A stretch of 64,000 bases of DNA from Sphingopyxis sp. GW247-27LB (GCF_002277025.1 NZ_NIWD01000006.1:1-64000), one strand, 5' to 3'; shown: positions 54,766 to 62,240, counted from the stretch's first letter. A program made the numbers and translations. The notes: generated by a model from the sequence alone, not told the origin.

Positions 54766-56250
54766 CTAGCCAATCAAATCCTCCAAGTTATCGTGGAGAC
54801 CCCCACCGATGAGCGATTCCAGATCATCCGTTTCGCCAGTGTTTACGGGCGCGGGAATCCCGCAGCGCAGTCGAATGTCGCGGCAGAAGTCGGGGTCGGC
54901 TTCCATTAGGATCGCATCGACCCCGATGTTCTGCGCGGCGCGACCAGTCGTACCTGTTCCGGCGAAGGGGTCTAGGACGGTTCCACCTGGCGGCGTGACG
55001 AGCCGCACGAGATGTTCCATCAATCCTTCGGGTTTGACCGTCGGATGGGTGCGGATATCGGTCGGGGTGCAGCCGCAGTCGGGTTTCGCGCCGGCCACGT
55101 GTTGCCCGCAGGTCCGACACTCGTAGATGCGATCACGCTTGGATGCCTTGGCATGGTAGTAGATCGCTTCGGCGTCGAGCGGGAAGGCGTTGAAGAAGCG
55201 TGCTGCGCTGGTGTCGGAGTCGGACCGGACGGGTGTCGGTTCGCGCGCGCCATATTCCCCGTAGCAGGCGGTCCCCGCCTGCCCCGTTCTGGATGGTTCG
55301 GTGCCGCGGATTGCGGCTTGCTGCCCTTTGCTGTCGGGGAATAGGGCGCGGACGGAGTCGGATCTGTCGGTGATGAGATTGGCAGGGTGACGTCCGACTG
55401 GCTGCAGGAACGGCTGACCTGTAGAAGAGTGGATGGTCCCTCCGTGTTTCACCCAGTCGGAATCGCTTGGCTTACGTTCGTCGGAATATGCACCGCCGTT
55501 CAAATCATCATCGGTCTGCACCCGACACCCATCGATATTAACCGCCCCAACCCCATGTTTCAGCAGGTTGAGCGCGCCATTCTTCTCCGAGAAGGGCTTC
55601 TGTCCGACGTATATCGGCTCGAGCGCTGGCTTCAGTGCCTGGGCGCCGTACGACCAGCCGTCCCATGCTGCGGCTTCGTCGGTCGCGGGCATATATTGCC
55701 CCGGCTGATACTGGCGATCGTCGGTCTTGGTCCAGTCGCCGGTCGCGTGCTGCTGTGCGCCGGGGATCATCCGGCGCACAGCAGCACCGCTCGGAACCAC
55801 GCTACCTTGTGCACCCAACGCCTTGTCAATCGCCTTTGCAGCGTCATGATCCTTCGGGAAACCCGACCCGAAAACCCATCCAAGGAACGGGTGCATCGTG
55901 AAGCCCGCCATCTCCATCGCGCAGGCCTGCCAATGGCCGGTCGATGCACCACTGAACGCGACGCAATACCCGCCCGGCAGGAGGATTTCGTAGATCAGCG
56001 CCCAGAATTCGGGGTCGCGCTCGATGCCGGTGCCATCCCACTGCGAACCCATGAAACCTGCGGACTGCCGCGCAAACGCCCCGTCCTTGCCGTGTTTCGC
56101 CGGCGCAGCATTCTTCGCTCCGAACCGCTTCTTGATCGACACCAACCCATAGGGTGGGTCGCAAACGACAGATTGAACCCGCACCCCCTGCCTGATCAGC
56201 CGCCGCAGCGTTTCGCGATTATCGCCTTCATGGAGGGTAACAACACTCAT
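54766..56250 (-). CDS. DNA N4/N6 methyltransferase with DLIG tail
   Basis: This is a 494-residue methyltransferase. The catalytic motif VVCDPPYGL (Asp31) comes first and the AdoMet motif TVLDPFAGTGTTGRAA near the C-terminus, so the target-recognition part lies between. A zinc knuckle CRTCGQHVAGAKPDCGC precedes HPTVKPEGLMEHLVRLVTPPG. The C-terminus ends with two copies of the recurrent peptide, DLESLIG and NLEDLIG. It starts in an ATGA overlap with the preceding gene. It appears intact, unlike the two methyltransferases near the terminase. Confidence 0.88.
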   Translation of the reverse strand: MSVVTLHEGDNRETLRRLIRQGVRVQSVVCDPPYGLVSIKKRFGAKNAAPAKHGKDGAFARQSAGFMGSQWDGTGIERDPEFWALIYEILLPGGYCVAFSGASTGHWQACAMEMAGFTMHPFLGWVFGSGFPKDHDAAKAIDKALGAQGSVVPSGAAVRRMIPGAQQHATGDWTKTDDRQYQPGQYMPATDEAAAWDGWSYGAQALKPALEPIYVGQKPFSEKNGALNLLKHGVGAVNIDGCRVQTDDDLNGGAYSDERKPSDSDWVKHGGTIHSSTGQPFLQPVGRHPANLITDRSDSVRALFPDSKGQQAAIRGTEPSRTGQAGTACYGEYGAREPTPVRSDSDTSAARFFNAFPLDAEAIYYHAKASKRDRIYECRTCGQHVAGAKPDCGCTPTDIRTHPTVKPEGLMEHLVRLVTPPGGTVLDPFAGTGTTGRAAQNIGVDAILMEADPDFCRDIRLRCGIPAPVNTGETDDLESLIGGGLHDNLEDLIG

Positions 56251-56555
56251 CCGATCAAATCCTCCATCGACCCCGTCGCACCCAACAGATCCTCAATCTC
56301 CACCTGGTCGGGATCGCGAGCCGCAGCGTCACACCTAGACATGTCGCGCCTCAGCCGGTCACCCTCGACCAGTGCAGCCTTCAAAGCCGCGACGGGGTCC
56401 ACATTCGATCGCTCGACGTGGAATGCCCCCTGCCGCCCGCGAACCGTCGCCGATGCCAGCGCGCCGCCGAACGACTGCGGCCAGACATGCACCTGGGAAC
56501 CCGCCGCAACCGCAGCACGGATCATGTCGGCAAGGTCCCCGGCCACGCCCGTCAC
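56247..56555 (-). CDS. Hypothetical protein with paired DLIG-type tail
   Basis: This 102-residue protein (start GTG 56555) has no recognised domain: LADMIRAAVAAGSQVHVWPQSFGGALASATVRGRQGAFHVERSNVDPVAALKAALVEGDRLRRDM. It ends with IEDLLG and MEDLIG separated by a few residues, the recurrent prophage peptide. It lies between gapR-like and methyltransferase genes with start/stop overlaps on both sides. Confidence 0.7.
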   Translation of the reverse strand: MTGVAGDLADMIRAAVAAGSQVHVWPQSFGGALASATVRGRQGAFHVERSNVDPVAALKAALVEGDRLRRDMSRCDAAARDPDQVEIEDLLGATGSMEDLIG

Positions 56556-56833
56556 CCGATCAGATGGTCGAGGCCGAGCGCCGAGGCGTAGACTTCGTAG
56601 ACGGCGCGGAATTCCTTCACGTCAGCGACGTTCTTCTTACGATCGCGGACGATCTGGCGCATGATCTTCGGGTCGTAACCCTGCGACTTCGCTTCATTGT
56701 AGACGTCGCGGATGTCGTCGGAGACGCCCTTCCGTTCTTCCTCGAGACGTTCGACGCGCTCGATATATTGGCGCAGCTGCGCATCGGCCGACCCGTTGTG
56801 GCCCTCGCCGGCAATCTCGTCTTCATCATCCAT
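56552..56833 (-). CDS. GapR-family (DUF2312) DNA-binding protein
   Basis: This is a 93-residue protein: LRQYIERVERLEEERKGVSDDIRDVYNEAKSQGYDPKIMRQIVRDRKKN is the GapR/DUF2312 signature. Chromosomal GapR of Caulobacter clamps overtwisted AT-rich DNA ahead of replication and transcription. Here the copy is phage-borne and ends ALGLDHLIG, where host GapR normally ends near ALGM. CAGGAG lies 7 nt before the ATG. An operator site lies 25 bp upstream. Confidence 0.9.
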   Translation of the reverse strand: MDDEDEIAGEGHNGSADAQLRQYIERVERLEEERKGVSDDIRDVYNEAKSQGYDPKIMRQIVRDRKKNVADVKEFRAVYEVYASALGLDHLIG

Positions 56834-56855
56834 GGAATCACTCCTGAATTGCTAT

Positions 56856-56874
56856 ACTCACGTCTTACGTGAGT
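56856..56874. promoter_or_regulatory. Dispersed prophage operator, site 9
   Basis: ACTCACG-TCTTA-CGTGAGT is a perfect 7-bp-arm palindrome upstream of the GapR-like gene; it overlaps the stop codon of the sigma-factor gene. Confidence 0.75.
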
Positions 56875-57316
56875 CTTGGTTAATGGTCAACTGGCGGCGG
56901 GCGCGCCTCAGAATATCGCTGCCACCTTGAGGGGAAATGCCGAGCGCATGGCCGATTTCGGTCGCGCTCATCCCGTCGACCGCCGACATCAGAATCGCGT
57001 TGCGCTGCTTTTCGGTCAGCTGCGACATGGCACGATCGACGAAATACAGTTCCGCCGCAGACTCTTGCCCCGGCGCAACATAATCCTCGAACTCCACCAC
57101 TGGCTTCGGGGCTCGGATCGACCGGATAAACACATAGTGGAGGACGCCGTGCAGCCACCCCAGCACGTTTCGAACCGCACCCGGATTCCTCGCGGCCTCG
57201 ACGAACGCATCCTGAACAAGATCCTCGGCATTCATCGTGTTTCGACAGAGATTTGCGGCGCGCTTCAACAGAGGGCGTCGATACAGTCTGTAAGCTGCGT
57301 CGAGATCAATCGACAT
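56858..57316 (-). CDS. Phage-encoded ECF-like sigma factor
   Basis: This is a 152-residue protein starting MSIDLDAAYRLYRRPLLKRAANL at 57316. Region 2 is CRNTMNAEDLVQDAFVEAARNPGAVRNVLGWLHGVLHYVFI. Region 4 is MSQLTEKQRNAILMSAVDGMSATEIGHALGISPQGGSDILRRARRQL. No anti-sigma gene adjoins it. It may switch transcription to a phage gene set. The ATG lies inside the 3' end of the upstream 58-residue gene. Confidence 0.85.
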   Translation of the reverse strand: MSIDLDAAYRLYRRPLLKRAANLCRNTMNAEDLVQDAFVEAARNPGAVRNVLGWLHGVLHYVFIRSIRAPKPVVEFEDYVAPGQESAAELYFVDRAMSQLTEKQRNAILMSAVDGMSATEIGHALGISPQGGSDILRRARRQLTINQDSRKT

Positions 57317-57482
57317 CCAATTCGGCCTCGATGTCGCTGGCCAACGCGCGAAACAACGTAGCAGTGCCGCGGTGGAACGACGCCTTGTCCTTGTCGCGCG
57401 TCGCCTGCACATCGTGCCTGTCGGCGCGCTTGTTGATGTATTCGACGATGCGCTGTCTATCGGTCGGCAGTTCGGCGGGCAT
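57306..57482 (-). CDS. Small helical protein upstream of the sigma factor
   Basis: This 58-residue frame (MPAELPTDRQRIVEYINKRADRHDV..., ending FRALASDIEAELDVD) is preceded by AAGGAA 5 nt before the ATG. It overlaps the sigma-factor start by 11 bp, suggesting translational coupling. It has a charged helical character but no recognised family. It might be a small co-regulator. Confidence 0.65.
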   Translation of the reverse strand: MPAELPTDRQRIVEYINKRADRHDVQATRDKDKASFHRGTATLFRALASDIEAELDVD

Positions 57483-57523
57483 AGGTGTTCCTTGTGGCGG
57501 TAAAGGTTGATGAAGGTGGGAGA

Positions 57524-57844
57524 TCAGTCGTCGCGGCGCGAAAGCCAGACCGTTTCGATAGGTGAGACTACAGACGCGCTGCCTTGGCAGAGACGTTCGA
57601 TAAGGAACTCTGCGAAGTTGACAGCGTGCCGGTGAATCTGCGCGTTAGATTGCGGGAAACGCGGATAATTGATCAGATTGACCGCGAAGCCGCTCTCCAT
57701 CCCCATCGTGAAGACGAAGTCGCACGGAACGATCGAGACGCACGCTCCTTGAAGGCACCATTCGCGCGAGGCCTGAACAATCTGGTCGCGCGAACCGGCG
57801 ATGTAGATGGTGGCGACGAATGTCGGCGACGAGACAGCTTTCAC
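57524..57844 (-). CDS. Hypothetical protein (nucleoside 2-deoxyribosyltransferase-like size)
   Basis: This 106-residue protein starts at GTG 57844 in a GTGA overlap. VSSPTFVATIYIAGSRDQIVQASREWCLQGACVSIVPCDFVFTMGMESGFAVNLINYPRFPQ and HAVNFAEFLIERLCQGSASVVSP suggest a small alpha/beta fold. The opening IYIAGSRDQI faintly recalls YtoQ/deoxyribosyltransferase-like proteins, but the evidence is weak. Function unknown. Confidence 0.6.
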   Translation of the reverse strand: MKAVSSPTFVATIYIAGSRDQIVQASREWCLQGACVSIVPCDFVFTMGMESGFAVNLINYPRFPQSNAQIHRHAVNFAEFLIERLCQGSASVVSPIETVWLSRRDD

Positions 57845-58614
57845 CCGATCATCTCCTGCATTTCACAGAGGAATCCGCACCCTCCAAAGTTGACTCCCTT
57901 CATGGTGGTCGGCCAGTCGCCAGGGATCTCATCTGGGAAGCAGCGAATATTGCGTGTCTTGCCATCGGGACCTTTCTCGCGTCCGATGATCACGAGACGC
58001 GCGCCGAAGCGCCGACACTGCTCCGAACGTCGTTTGAAGACTTCGGGGAACCATTTTCGGATCAACGACCAATAGTTCGGCGACGATGCTTTGACGCATC
58101 CGAGGCAGTTGCCATTCGGCATTCCGATTTCGTAAACGAAAGGTCGACGGATGCCGTTCTTCTTCAGAATTTCATGCGTGTCGCGCTTTTTGATCCCCAT
58201 CTCGATGAGTGGCGCGCGCTGGTGTAGATTGGCGTGGTTCGCAACCATGCGGTCGAACCGCTTCGCGTCGAGTTTGTCGGACGTGTACCCCCAGAAATGA
58301 ATGTCAGACGGCAACTGAAAATTCATGCGCGGCACGACCTTCATCGCACCTGTGCACGGCGCGCCGAGCATTCCCGATAGATATTTCTTGTGCTCGAATA
58401 CCTCGTCGACGTTCGCATATTCTTCGCTGCGAATTCGAATGATGTCCTTGCCGAACCATTTTTCGAGATCATCGATGAAGCGACGGCTGTCCTCATGGAC
58501 AGAATCCCCAAGGTCACAATGGACGGGCTGCGCGCCTGGATCGTTCAGCAGAACGAGATGTGCCATCACGGCACTGTTCGCTCCGTCGACCCAAAGAAGT
58601 CTGCGACCATTCAT
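57841..58614 (-). CDS. Phage PAPS-reductase-like (adenine nucleotide alpha-hydrolase) protein
   Basis: This is a 257-residue member of the phage group annotated phosphoadenosine phosphosulfate reductase: RFIDDLEKWFGKDIIRIRSEEY, LGAPCTGAMKVVPRMNF, RPFVYEIGMPNGNCLGCVKASSPNYW, and a Cys-rich end (GGCGFLCEM). The pyrophosphate-binding loop reads WVDGANSAV instead of a canonical SGGKDS, a visible departure. Conserved Cys could hold a metal or Fe-S cluster. Candidates are sulfur chemistry on nucleic acids or DNA modification. It ends QEMIG. Confidence 0.8.
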   Translation of the reverse strand: MNGRRLLWVDGANSAVMAHLVLLNDPGAQPVHCDLGDSVHEDSRRFIDDLEKWFGKDIIRIRSEEYANVDEVFEHKKYLSGMLGAPCTGAMKVVPRMNFQLPSDIHFWGYTSDKLDAKRFDRMVANHANLHQRAPLIEMGIKKRDTHEILKKNGIRRPFVYEIGMPNGNCLGCVKASSPNYWSLIRKWFPEVFKRRSEQCRRFGARLVIIGREKGPDGKTRNIRCFPDEIPGDWPTTMKGVNFGGCGFLCEMQEMIG

Positions 58615-58640
58615 ATTAATGTACCCAACCTCGGCGAAAT

Positions 58641-58659
58641 AATCACGTTTCGCGTGATT
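58641..58659. promoter_or_regulatory. Dispersed prophage operator, site 10
   Basis: AATCACG-TTTCG-CGTGATT is a perfect 7-bp-arm palindrome between the dNMP kinase stop and the PAPS-reductase-like start. On the minus strand the spacer reads CGAAA, as at sites 1 and 8. Confidence 0.8.
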
Positions 58660-59225
58660 TACAGGGAATGAAGAAGCGCGTCGACCTTCGCGGTGAGATC
58701 CGCGATCGTGCCGTCGTTGTGGATTTCAGCCATGCGCAGATGGTCGAGTCCGCCTTCGCTGGTATGCGACGCCGTGACGGTGACACCGGGTCGAACGACG
58801 CGATAGACTTGCGCCCCGAGACGATGCAGCGCGTCGAGCTCGTTTTCGTAGCGGAGATCGTCGACAATGATGCTGTTGCCGGTGCTGAGCAGGATTTTGC
58901 ACCGCTCGACCGTGATGTCGGTCCAAAGATTTTCGCGCAGGGCCTTGCGTCCCCACTCGGTTCCGAGCGTCTGCATGACGCGACGCGCCGAAACCCCCAT
59001 TTCGGGGATGTCGATTTCCTTGGCCTCACCCTCGACGCGCGCCTCGACTTGGTCGTGCGAATAACCGAGTTCGTAGAGCAGCGCGCGCGTCATCACCTTC
59101 AGCGGTCCGGCGAATTTCACCAGTCGAAACTGATGTCGGAACACCAAATGATCGGCGATGACCGATTTCCCCGACCCCATGGCCGGCGAGCAGAGCGCGA
59201 TGATTATCGGGTGACAGGCTGACAT
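58659..59225 (-). CDS. Deoxynucleoside monophosphate kinase
   Basis: This is a 188-residue kinase of the T4 gp1/T5 dNMP-kinase type: P-loop CSPAMGSGKSVIADHL, FAGPLKVMTRALLYELGY, GVSARRVMQTLGTEWGR, and IIVDDLRYENELDALHRLGAQVYRVVRPG. It supplies dNDPs for phage DNA synthesis; in some phages it also phosphorylates modified nucleotides. GAGGAAA precedes the start at 59225, which lies within the 3' end of a small upstream gene. Confidence 0.9.
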   Translation of the reverse strand: MSACHPIIIALCSPAMGSGKSVIADHLVFRHQFRLVKFAGPLKVMTRALLYELGYSHDQVEARVEGEAKEIDIPEMGVSARRVMQTLGTEWGRKALRENLWTDITVERCKILLSTGNSIIVDDLRYENELDALHRLGAQVYRVVRPGVTVTASHTSEGGLDHLRMAEIHNDGTIADLTAKVDALLHSL

Positions 59226-59377
59226 GGTCGTTTCCTCGGAGTTGCGAACCAATCGGTCCAACGGAAGAGGTTGAGCAGGAACGTGATGCGCGCCGCGGTG
59301 GTCGTGTCGATGCAGTCGGCGACATGTCGCCTGTCGCGGAGCACCTGTTTGCCGTTCTGGTGGTAGCGGCGTGTCAT
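59204..59377 (-). CDS. Small phage protein, 57 residues
   Basis: The frame reads MTRRYHQNGKQVLRDRRHVADCIDTTTAARITFLLNLF and a basic end. The pattern of a beta hairpin (GKQVLRDRRHVADC) and helix (TAARITFLLNL) is common among very small phage proteins. ATG 59377 overlaps the upstream stop (ATGA), and its own end overlaps the dNMP kinase start. Function unknown. Confidence 0.65.
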   Translation of the reverse strand: MTRRYHQNGKQVLRDRRHVADCIDTTTAARITFLLNLFRWTDWFATPRKRPCQPVTR

Positions 59378-59610
59378 GGCAGCATATCCAGCATGTCGCG
59401 CATCGCGAAGACGCTGACGTCACCCTTCGCTAGGTCGAAGGCTTCCATCGGCCATTGCTTTTCGGGATGGTATTCGTTTGACCCGAAGAAGATCTTCATA
59501 GGACGCGCTTCGCGTTCGGATGTTTCGCCTCGATGGTTGCGGTAGACGAAGCGGAGCGGATAGGTGTCGTCGCTGAATGCAATCAGCTTGAGGGTGCGTT
59601 GGTCGGTCAT
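59374..59610 (-). CDS. Small WYL-like phage protein
   Basis: This 78-residue protein, LRFVYRNHRGETSEREARPMKIFFGSNEYHPEKQWPMEAFDLAKGDVSVFAMRDM, resembles the compact single-domain WYL-like proteins of phages (YRN..GE..R...P..I.FG...YHP..QW...AFD). It might bind nucleic acid or nucleotide. Overlaps join it to both neighbours. Confidence 0.72.
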   Translation of the reverse strand: MTDQRTLKLIAFSDDTYPLRFVYRNHRGETSEREARPMKIFFGSNEYHPEKQWPMEAFDLAKGDVSVFAMRDMLDMLP

Positions 59611-60620
59611 TGGTGGATGTTCGCGAGTGCGTCCCGCGCCGCCGCTATGCTTCGCCCGAGTTGGAACAACGTCGAACCGCCGAGCGCGGTGCCGGGCTTC
59701 GCATTATAAGCGTCGACCGCTGCAAGGACTGCAGTCGCGTCGCGATCCAATATCCTGATGGCGTCAGCCAGCATTCGCCGCTTCTCAATAGCGACATTGT
59801 TCGCGGCGAGCAGTTCGGTGACGCGGGCGTTGTGTATCTGGTCGAACGTCAATGCGACGTCCAGCGTCTGAAGGGCAGGTCCCGACGCCCAATCGTAATC
59901 TTCGTAGAACGTCCCCTCGCGAATGCGTCGAACGACTTCATGCAACGAGGTATATTCAGACGGATTCTGAGAAAGACCGAGACGCCGATACGCCGCACAA
60001 ACCGCCTTCGCCTGCGTGATCGCATCGTCGAGTGCATTGTGAAACGTGCCGGTCGCGAAGTCTTCCAAGCACTTGCGCGGGTCCATGCCCGCCGCCTCGA
60101 AAATGGTCCGCGTGTCGCGCGGCGCGCGATAATGCCACGGCGCCGGCAGGTCGACGGCATGGTAGGCTGCTTCGAGGATCGACACGTCGAACGATGGACC
60201 GTGCGCCCAGATGCGGATGTTCCAGGGGCCGACGAATTTCACATCGTCACCCTCGTAATCGGCGCCGACCAATCCGCAGAGCCATTCAGCGAACCGCGAC
60301 AGACCGTAGGCGAGATCGACCGGATCGTTGAACGCAGCCTTCGCATTATCACCCTGGTCGTTCCACCATTGGACGGTCTCGGGGTCGCGGGTCATGGGGT
60401 ATCGGCGATCCTTCTCGCTTTTCGCAAGATGGGTTTCGAAAATCCCGTTGCGCCAGCGACCTTTGGGATTGTCGACCGCCACGTGGAAGAACCCCGGTTT
60501 GTCGGGCGACCCAATCTGCCCCGTCTTCGGATCGAACACCGTCGCGCCGATGCTACGCAGGTCGCAGCCGGCTCGCTTGCCCCATGTCTCGAGGTCGACC
60601 ATGACGTGCAGCGCGGTCAC
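59607..60620 (-). CDS. 3'-5' exonuclease (DEDDh, Rv2179c-like)
   Basis: This is a 337-residue protein. The nuclease core has HVMVDLETWG (Asp9, Glu11), IWAHGPSFDVSILEAAYHAV, and TFHNALDDAITQAKAVCAAYRRLG, the ExoI-III DEDDh pattern of the Rv2179c-like family. A helical C-terminal extension (EKRRMLADAIRILDRDATAVLAAVDAYNAK) is of unknown role. It probably processes RNA or single-stranded DNA during phage replication. Confidence 0.87.
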   Translation of the reverse strand: MTALHVMVDLETWGKRAGCDLRSIGATVFDPKTGQIGSPDKPGFFHVAVDNPKGRWRNGIFETHLAKSEKDRRYPMTRDPETVQWWNDQGDNAKAAFNDPVDLAYGLSRFAEWLCGLVGADYEGDDVKFVGPWNIRIWAHGPSFDVSILEAAYHAVDLPAPWHYRAPRDTRTIFEAAGMDPRKCLEDFATGTFHNALDDAITQAKAVCAAYRRLGLSQNPSEYTSLHEVVRRIREGTFYEDYDWASGPALQTLDVALTFDQIHNARVTELLAANNVAIEKRRMLADAIRILDRDATAVLAAVDAYNAKPGTALGGSTLFQLGRSIAAARDALANIHQ

Positions 60621-60907
60621 GACTGCACCTCCACCACATTGAACACAGGCGCATCAATCGAACCGCCCGCATCCTGAATCGTCACACCATCGGCAGTCCT
60701 TCGCACGATAAAACCTCGCGAGTCGGCCCAATCGACCAGTTCGTTCGCGAAGCGCGTCTTGCCGCACCCTTGCGGGCCGCTGAGCAGCACGTCGATGTGC
60801 AGCACGTCGAGTTTCACCGGTAGCGGTTTCGGAAGCCGAGGCGGCTGGCGCGGGGAGGCATCAGACACAGATAGCGACGCCGCATGGCCGACGACGAACC
60901 CCGTCAC
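60617..60907 (-). CDS. Short P-loop protein
   Basis: This 96-residue protein starts at GTG 60907 in a GTGA overlap. VKLDVLHIDVLLSGPQGCGKTRFANELVDWADSRGFIVRR contains a Walker A motif (GPQGCGKT), but there is no room for Walker B or sensor motifs. It may be a minimal nucleotide-binding protein or the remnant of a larger ATPase. The C-terminus is FNVVEVQS. Confidence 0.65.
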   Translation of the reverse strand: MTGFVVGHAASLSVSDASPRQPPRLPKPLPVKLDVLHIDVLLSGPQGCGKTRFANELVDWADSRGFIVRRTADGVTIQDAGGSIDAPVFNVVEVQS

Positions 60908-61104
60908 GACACCATCTCCAATCCCGACACATTGATCGTGATCGACTCGAAATCCCGCCCGCGCGGGTTCGGCGTCAACGATCGCACGATGCGCCGGCCT
61001 TCCATGATCGTCACGCGATGCCCTTCGAGCGATGCGGTGACGCCGATCTGATGGGCGACATGGTGTGCCGCAGCGAGATCCGCGGTAGTGATGTCGATGA
61101 TCAT
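60904..61104 (-). CDS. Small hypothetical protein
   Basis: This 66-residue protein (MIIDITTADLAAAHHVAHQIGVTASLEGHRVTIMEGRRIVRSLTP..., ending VSGLEMVS) is a plausible alpha/beta mini-domain. ATG 61104 overlaps the upstream stop (ATGA), and its own stop overlaps the P-loop gene. No family is recognised. Confidence 0.62.
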   Translation of the reverse strand: MIIDITTADLAAAHHVAHQIGVTASLEGHRVTIMEGRRIVRSLTPNPRGRDFESITINVSGLEMVS

Positions 61105-61265
61105 CTGCGGGGTTCCTTCTCGAATTTGACGGTGATGCGCGCGTCCTGCTGCGCGTCGATTGCGGACTGGCGGTAACCGCCCCTCTGCAGGACAAGATCG
61201 ACCATGCCGGCGATCTGCGACTGCGCGGCCTTGTCGGCGATGCTGTGGAGGGTGACTTGGATCAT
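61101..61265 (-). CDS. Small hypothetical protein, 54 residues
   Basis: The frame reads MIQVTLHSIADKAAQSQIAGMVDLVLQRGGYRQSAIDAQQDARITVKFEKEPRR. ATG 61265 overlaps the HD gene stop, and its TGA overlaps the next ATG. The unbroken chain of 4-bp overlaps supports it as real. No family is recognised. Confidence 0.62.
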   Translation of the reverse strand: MIQVTLHSIADKAAQSQIAGMVDLVLQRGGYRQSAIDAQQDARITVKFEKEPRR

Positions 61266-61828
61266 GGTTGAAGTTCCGCGAAGCGCGCAGCAAACCGTGT
61301 TTTCGCCGCGCTAGGGACCAGACATTCAACAGTCACATCGGCAGGCTCACCCTCGATCTGCCAGGGTGCGGGTGGCGATCCCATGATCTGCTGCGCCTCG
61401 GCAAGCAGAACGGCGTTGTCCGCTTCCTTGATCGACGGATGCAATTCCTCGGGCACACCGAAGCGTTCGGCGATGACGCGCCAGAGCACGTCTTCCATTT
61501 CGTGATAACCGCCGAGATATTTCTTGATCGGCCGCGGCACGTCGACGAGGTATGCCTCGGTTGCATCGTGCAGCAACGCTTGCAGCGCATGTTCAGGCGG
61601 CACGACGAGCGAGACGAGAACGCTGTGCTCGGCGACGCTATAGAACCGCGAGCAGTGGCCGGCATACCGGCACATGTTCGACAAGGCATGAGCGATGTCG
61701 ACGATTAGCACCTCGCCTGGTCGCGGGTCGAGCGGCCAGAACTGGACGCTCGAATAGGTCTGCATCCAATTGCCACGGCGCGTCTCGCCTTCGGCGCGAT
61801 TATCATATGTTTCGCTGACGTTCGTCAT
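61262..61828 (-). CDS. HD-domain nucleotide phosphohydrolase (YfbR-like)
   Basis: This is a 188-residue HD protein: DIAHALSNMCRYAGHCSRFYSVAEHSVLVSLVVPPEHALQALLHDATEAYLVDVPRPIKKYL shows the H...HD...D metal set, and IKEADNAVLLAEAQQIMG follows. Such phage proteins are annotated as phosphohydrolases or 5'-deoxynucleotidases and would adjust nucleotide pools. The start at 61828 follows the EDLIG tail of the upstream gene, whose coding GGAGGA doubles as the ribosome-binding site. Confidence 0.87.
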   Translation of the reverse strand: MTNVSETYDNRAEGETRRGNWMQTYSSVQFWPLDPRPGEVLIVDIAHALSNMCRYAGHCSRFYSVAEHSVLVSLVVPPEHALQALLHDATEAYLVDVPRPIKKYLGGYHEMEDVLWRVIAERFGVPEELHPSIKEADNAVLLAEAQQIMGSPPAPWQIEGEPADVTVECLVPSAAKTRFAARFAELQP

Positions 61829-62235
61829 CCTATCAAATCCTCCAATTCCGGCGCCGCACTCACAGGCGCGCCGATCAAATCGTCGAGATCCACGGCGGTG
61901 ACCGCCGATCCATCCAGCAGCGCGCGATGCGCAACTGAGACAGCAAAACCTTCTGCGAGAGCCGCGTCGAAACAGGCCAGAACAGCGTCGATCACACCGC
62001 GACCTTGGCCGCGCGCGACGACGATCCGCTGGTAGTTGTCGGGACCGCTGCGGCGCAGGGTGAACGCCATGCAGCGATATCCCCTCCCCTCGCGTTCGAT
62101 GTCGTCGAAGTAGAGGCCCTGCTGGCCGCAGCTGGCGTGGAAGTCCGACCATCCCTGCACCTTGCGCGCGGCCTCGATCTGTGGATCGGATTTCCACATA
62201 GTGACGTTGCGGGATTTATGGATCTGGTCGGCCAT
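61825..62235 (-). CDS. Hypothetical protein with paired DLIG tail
   Basis: This is a 136-residue protein. The body (WKSDPQIEAARKVQGWSDFHASCGQQGLYFDDIEREGRGYRCMAFTLRRSGPDNYQRIVVARGQGRGVIDAVLACFDAALAEG) suggests a small alpha/beta domain of unknown function. The C-terminal tail has DLDDLIG, a short linker and ELEDLIG, the clearest tandem example of the recurrent prophage peptide. Confidence 0.72.
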   Translation of the reverse strand: MADQIHKSRNVTMWKSDPQIEAARKVQGWSDFHASCGQQGLYFDDIEREGRGYRCMAFTLRRSGPDNYQRIVVARGQGRGVIDAVLACFDAALAEGFAVSVAHRALLDGSAVTAVDLDDLIGAPVSAAPELEDLIG

Positions 62236-62240
62236 TGTGG

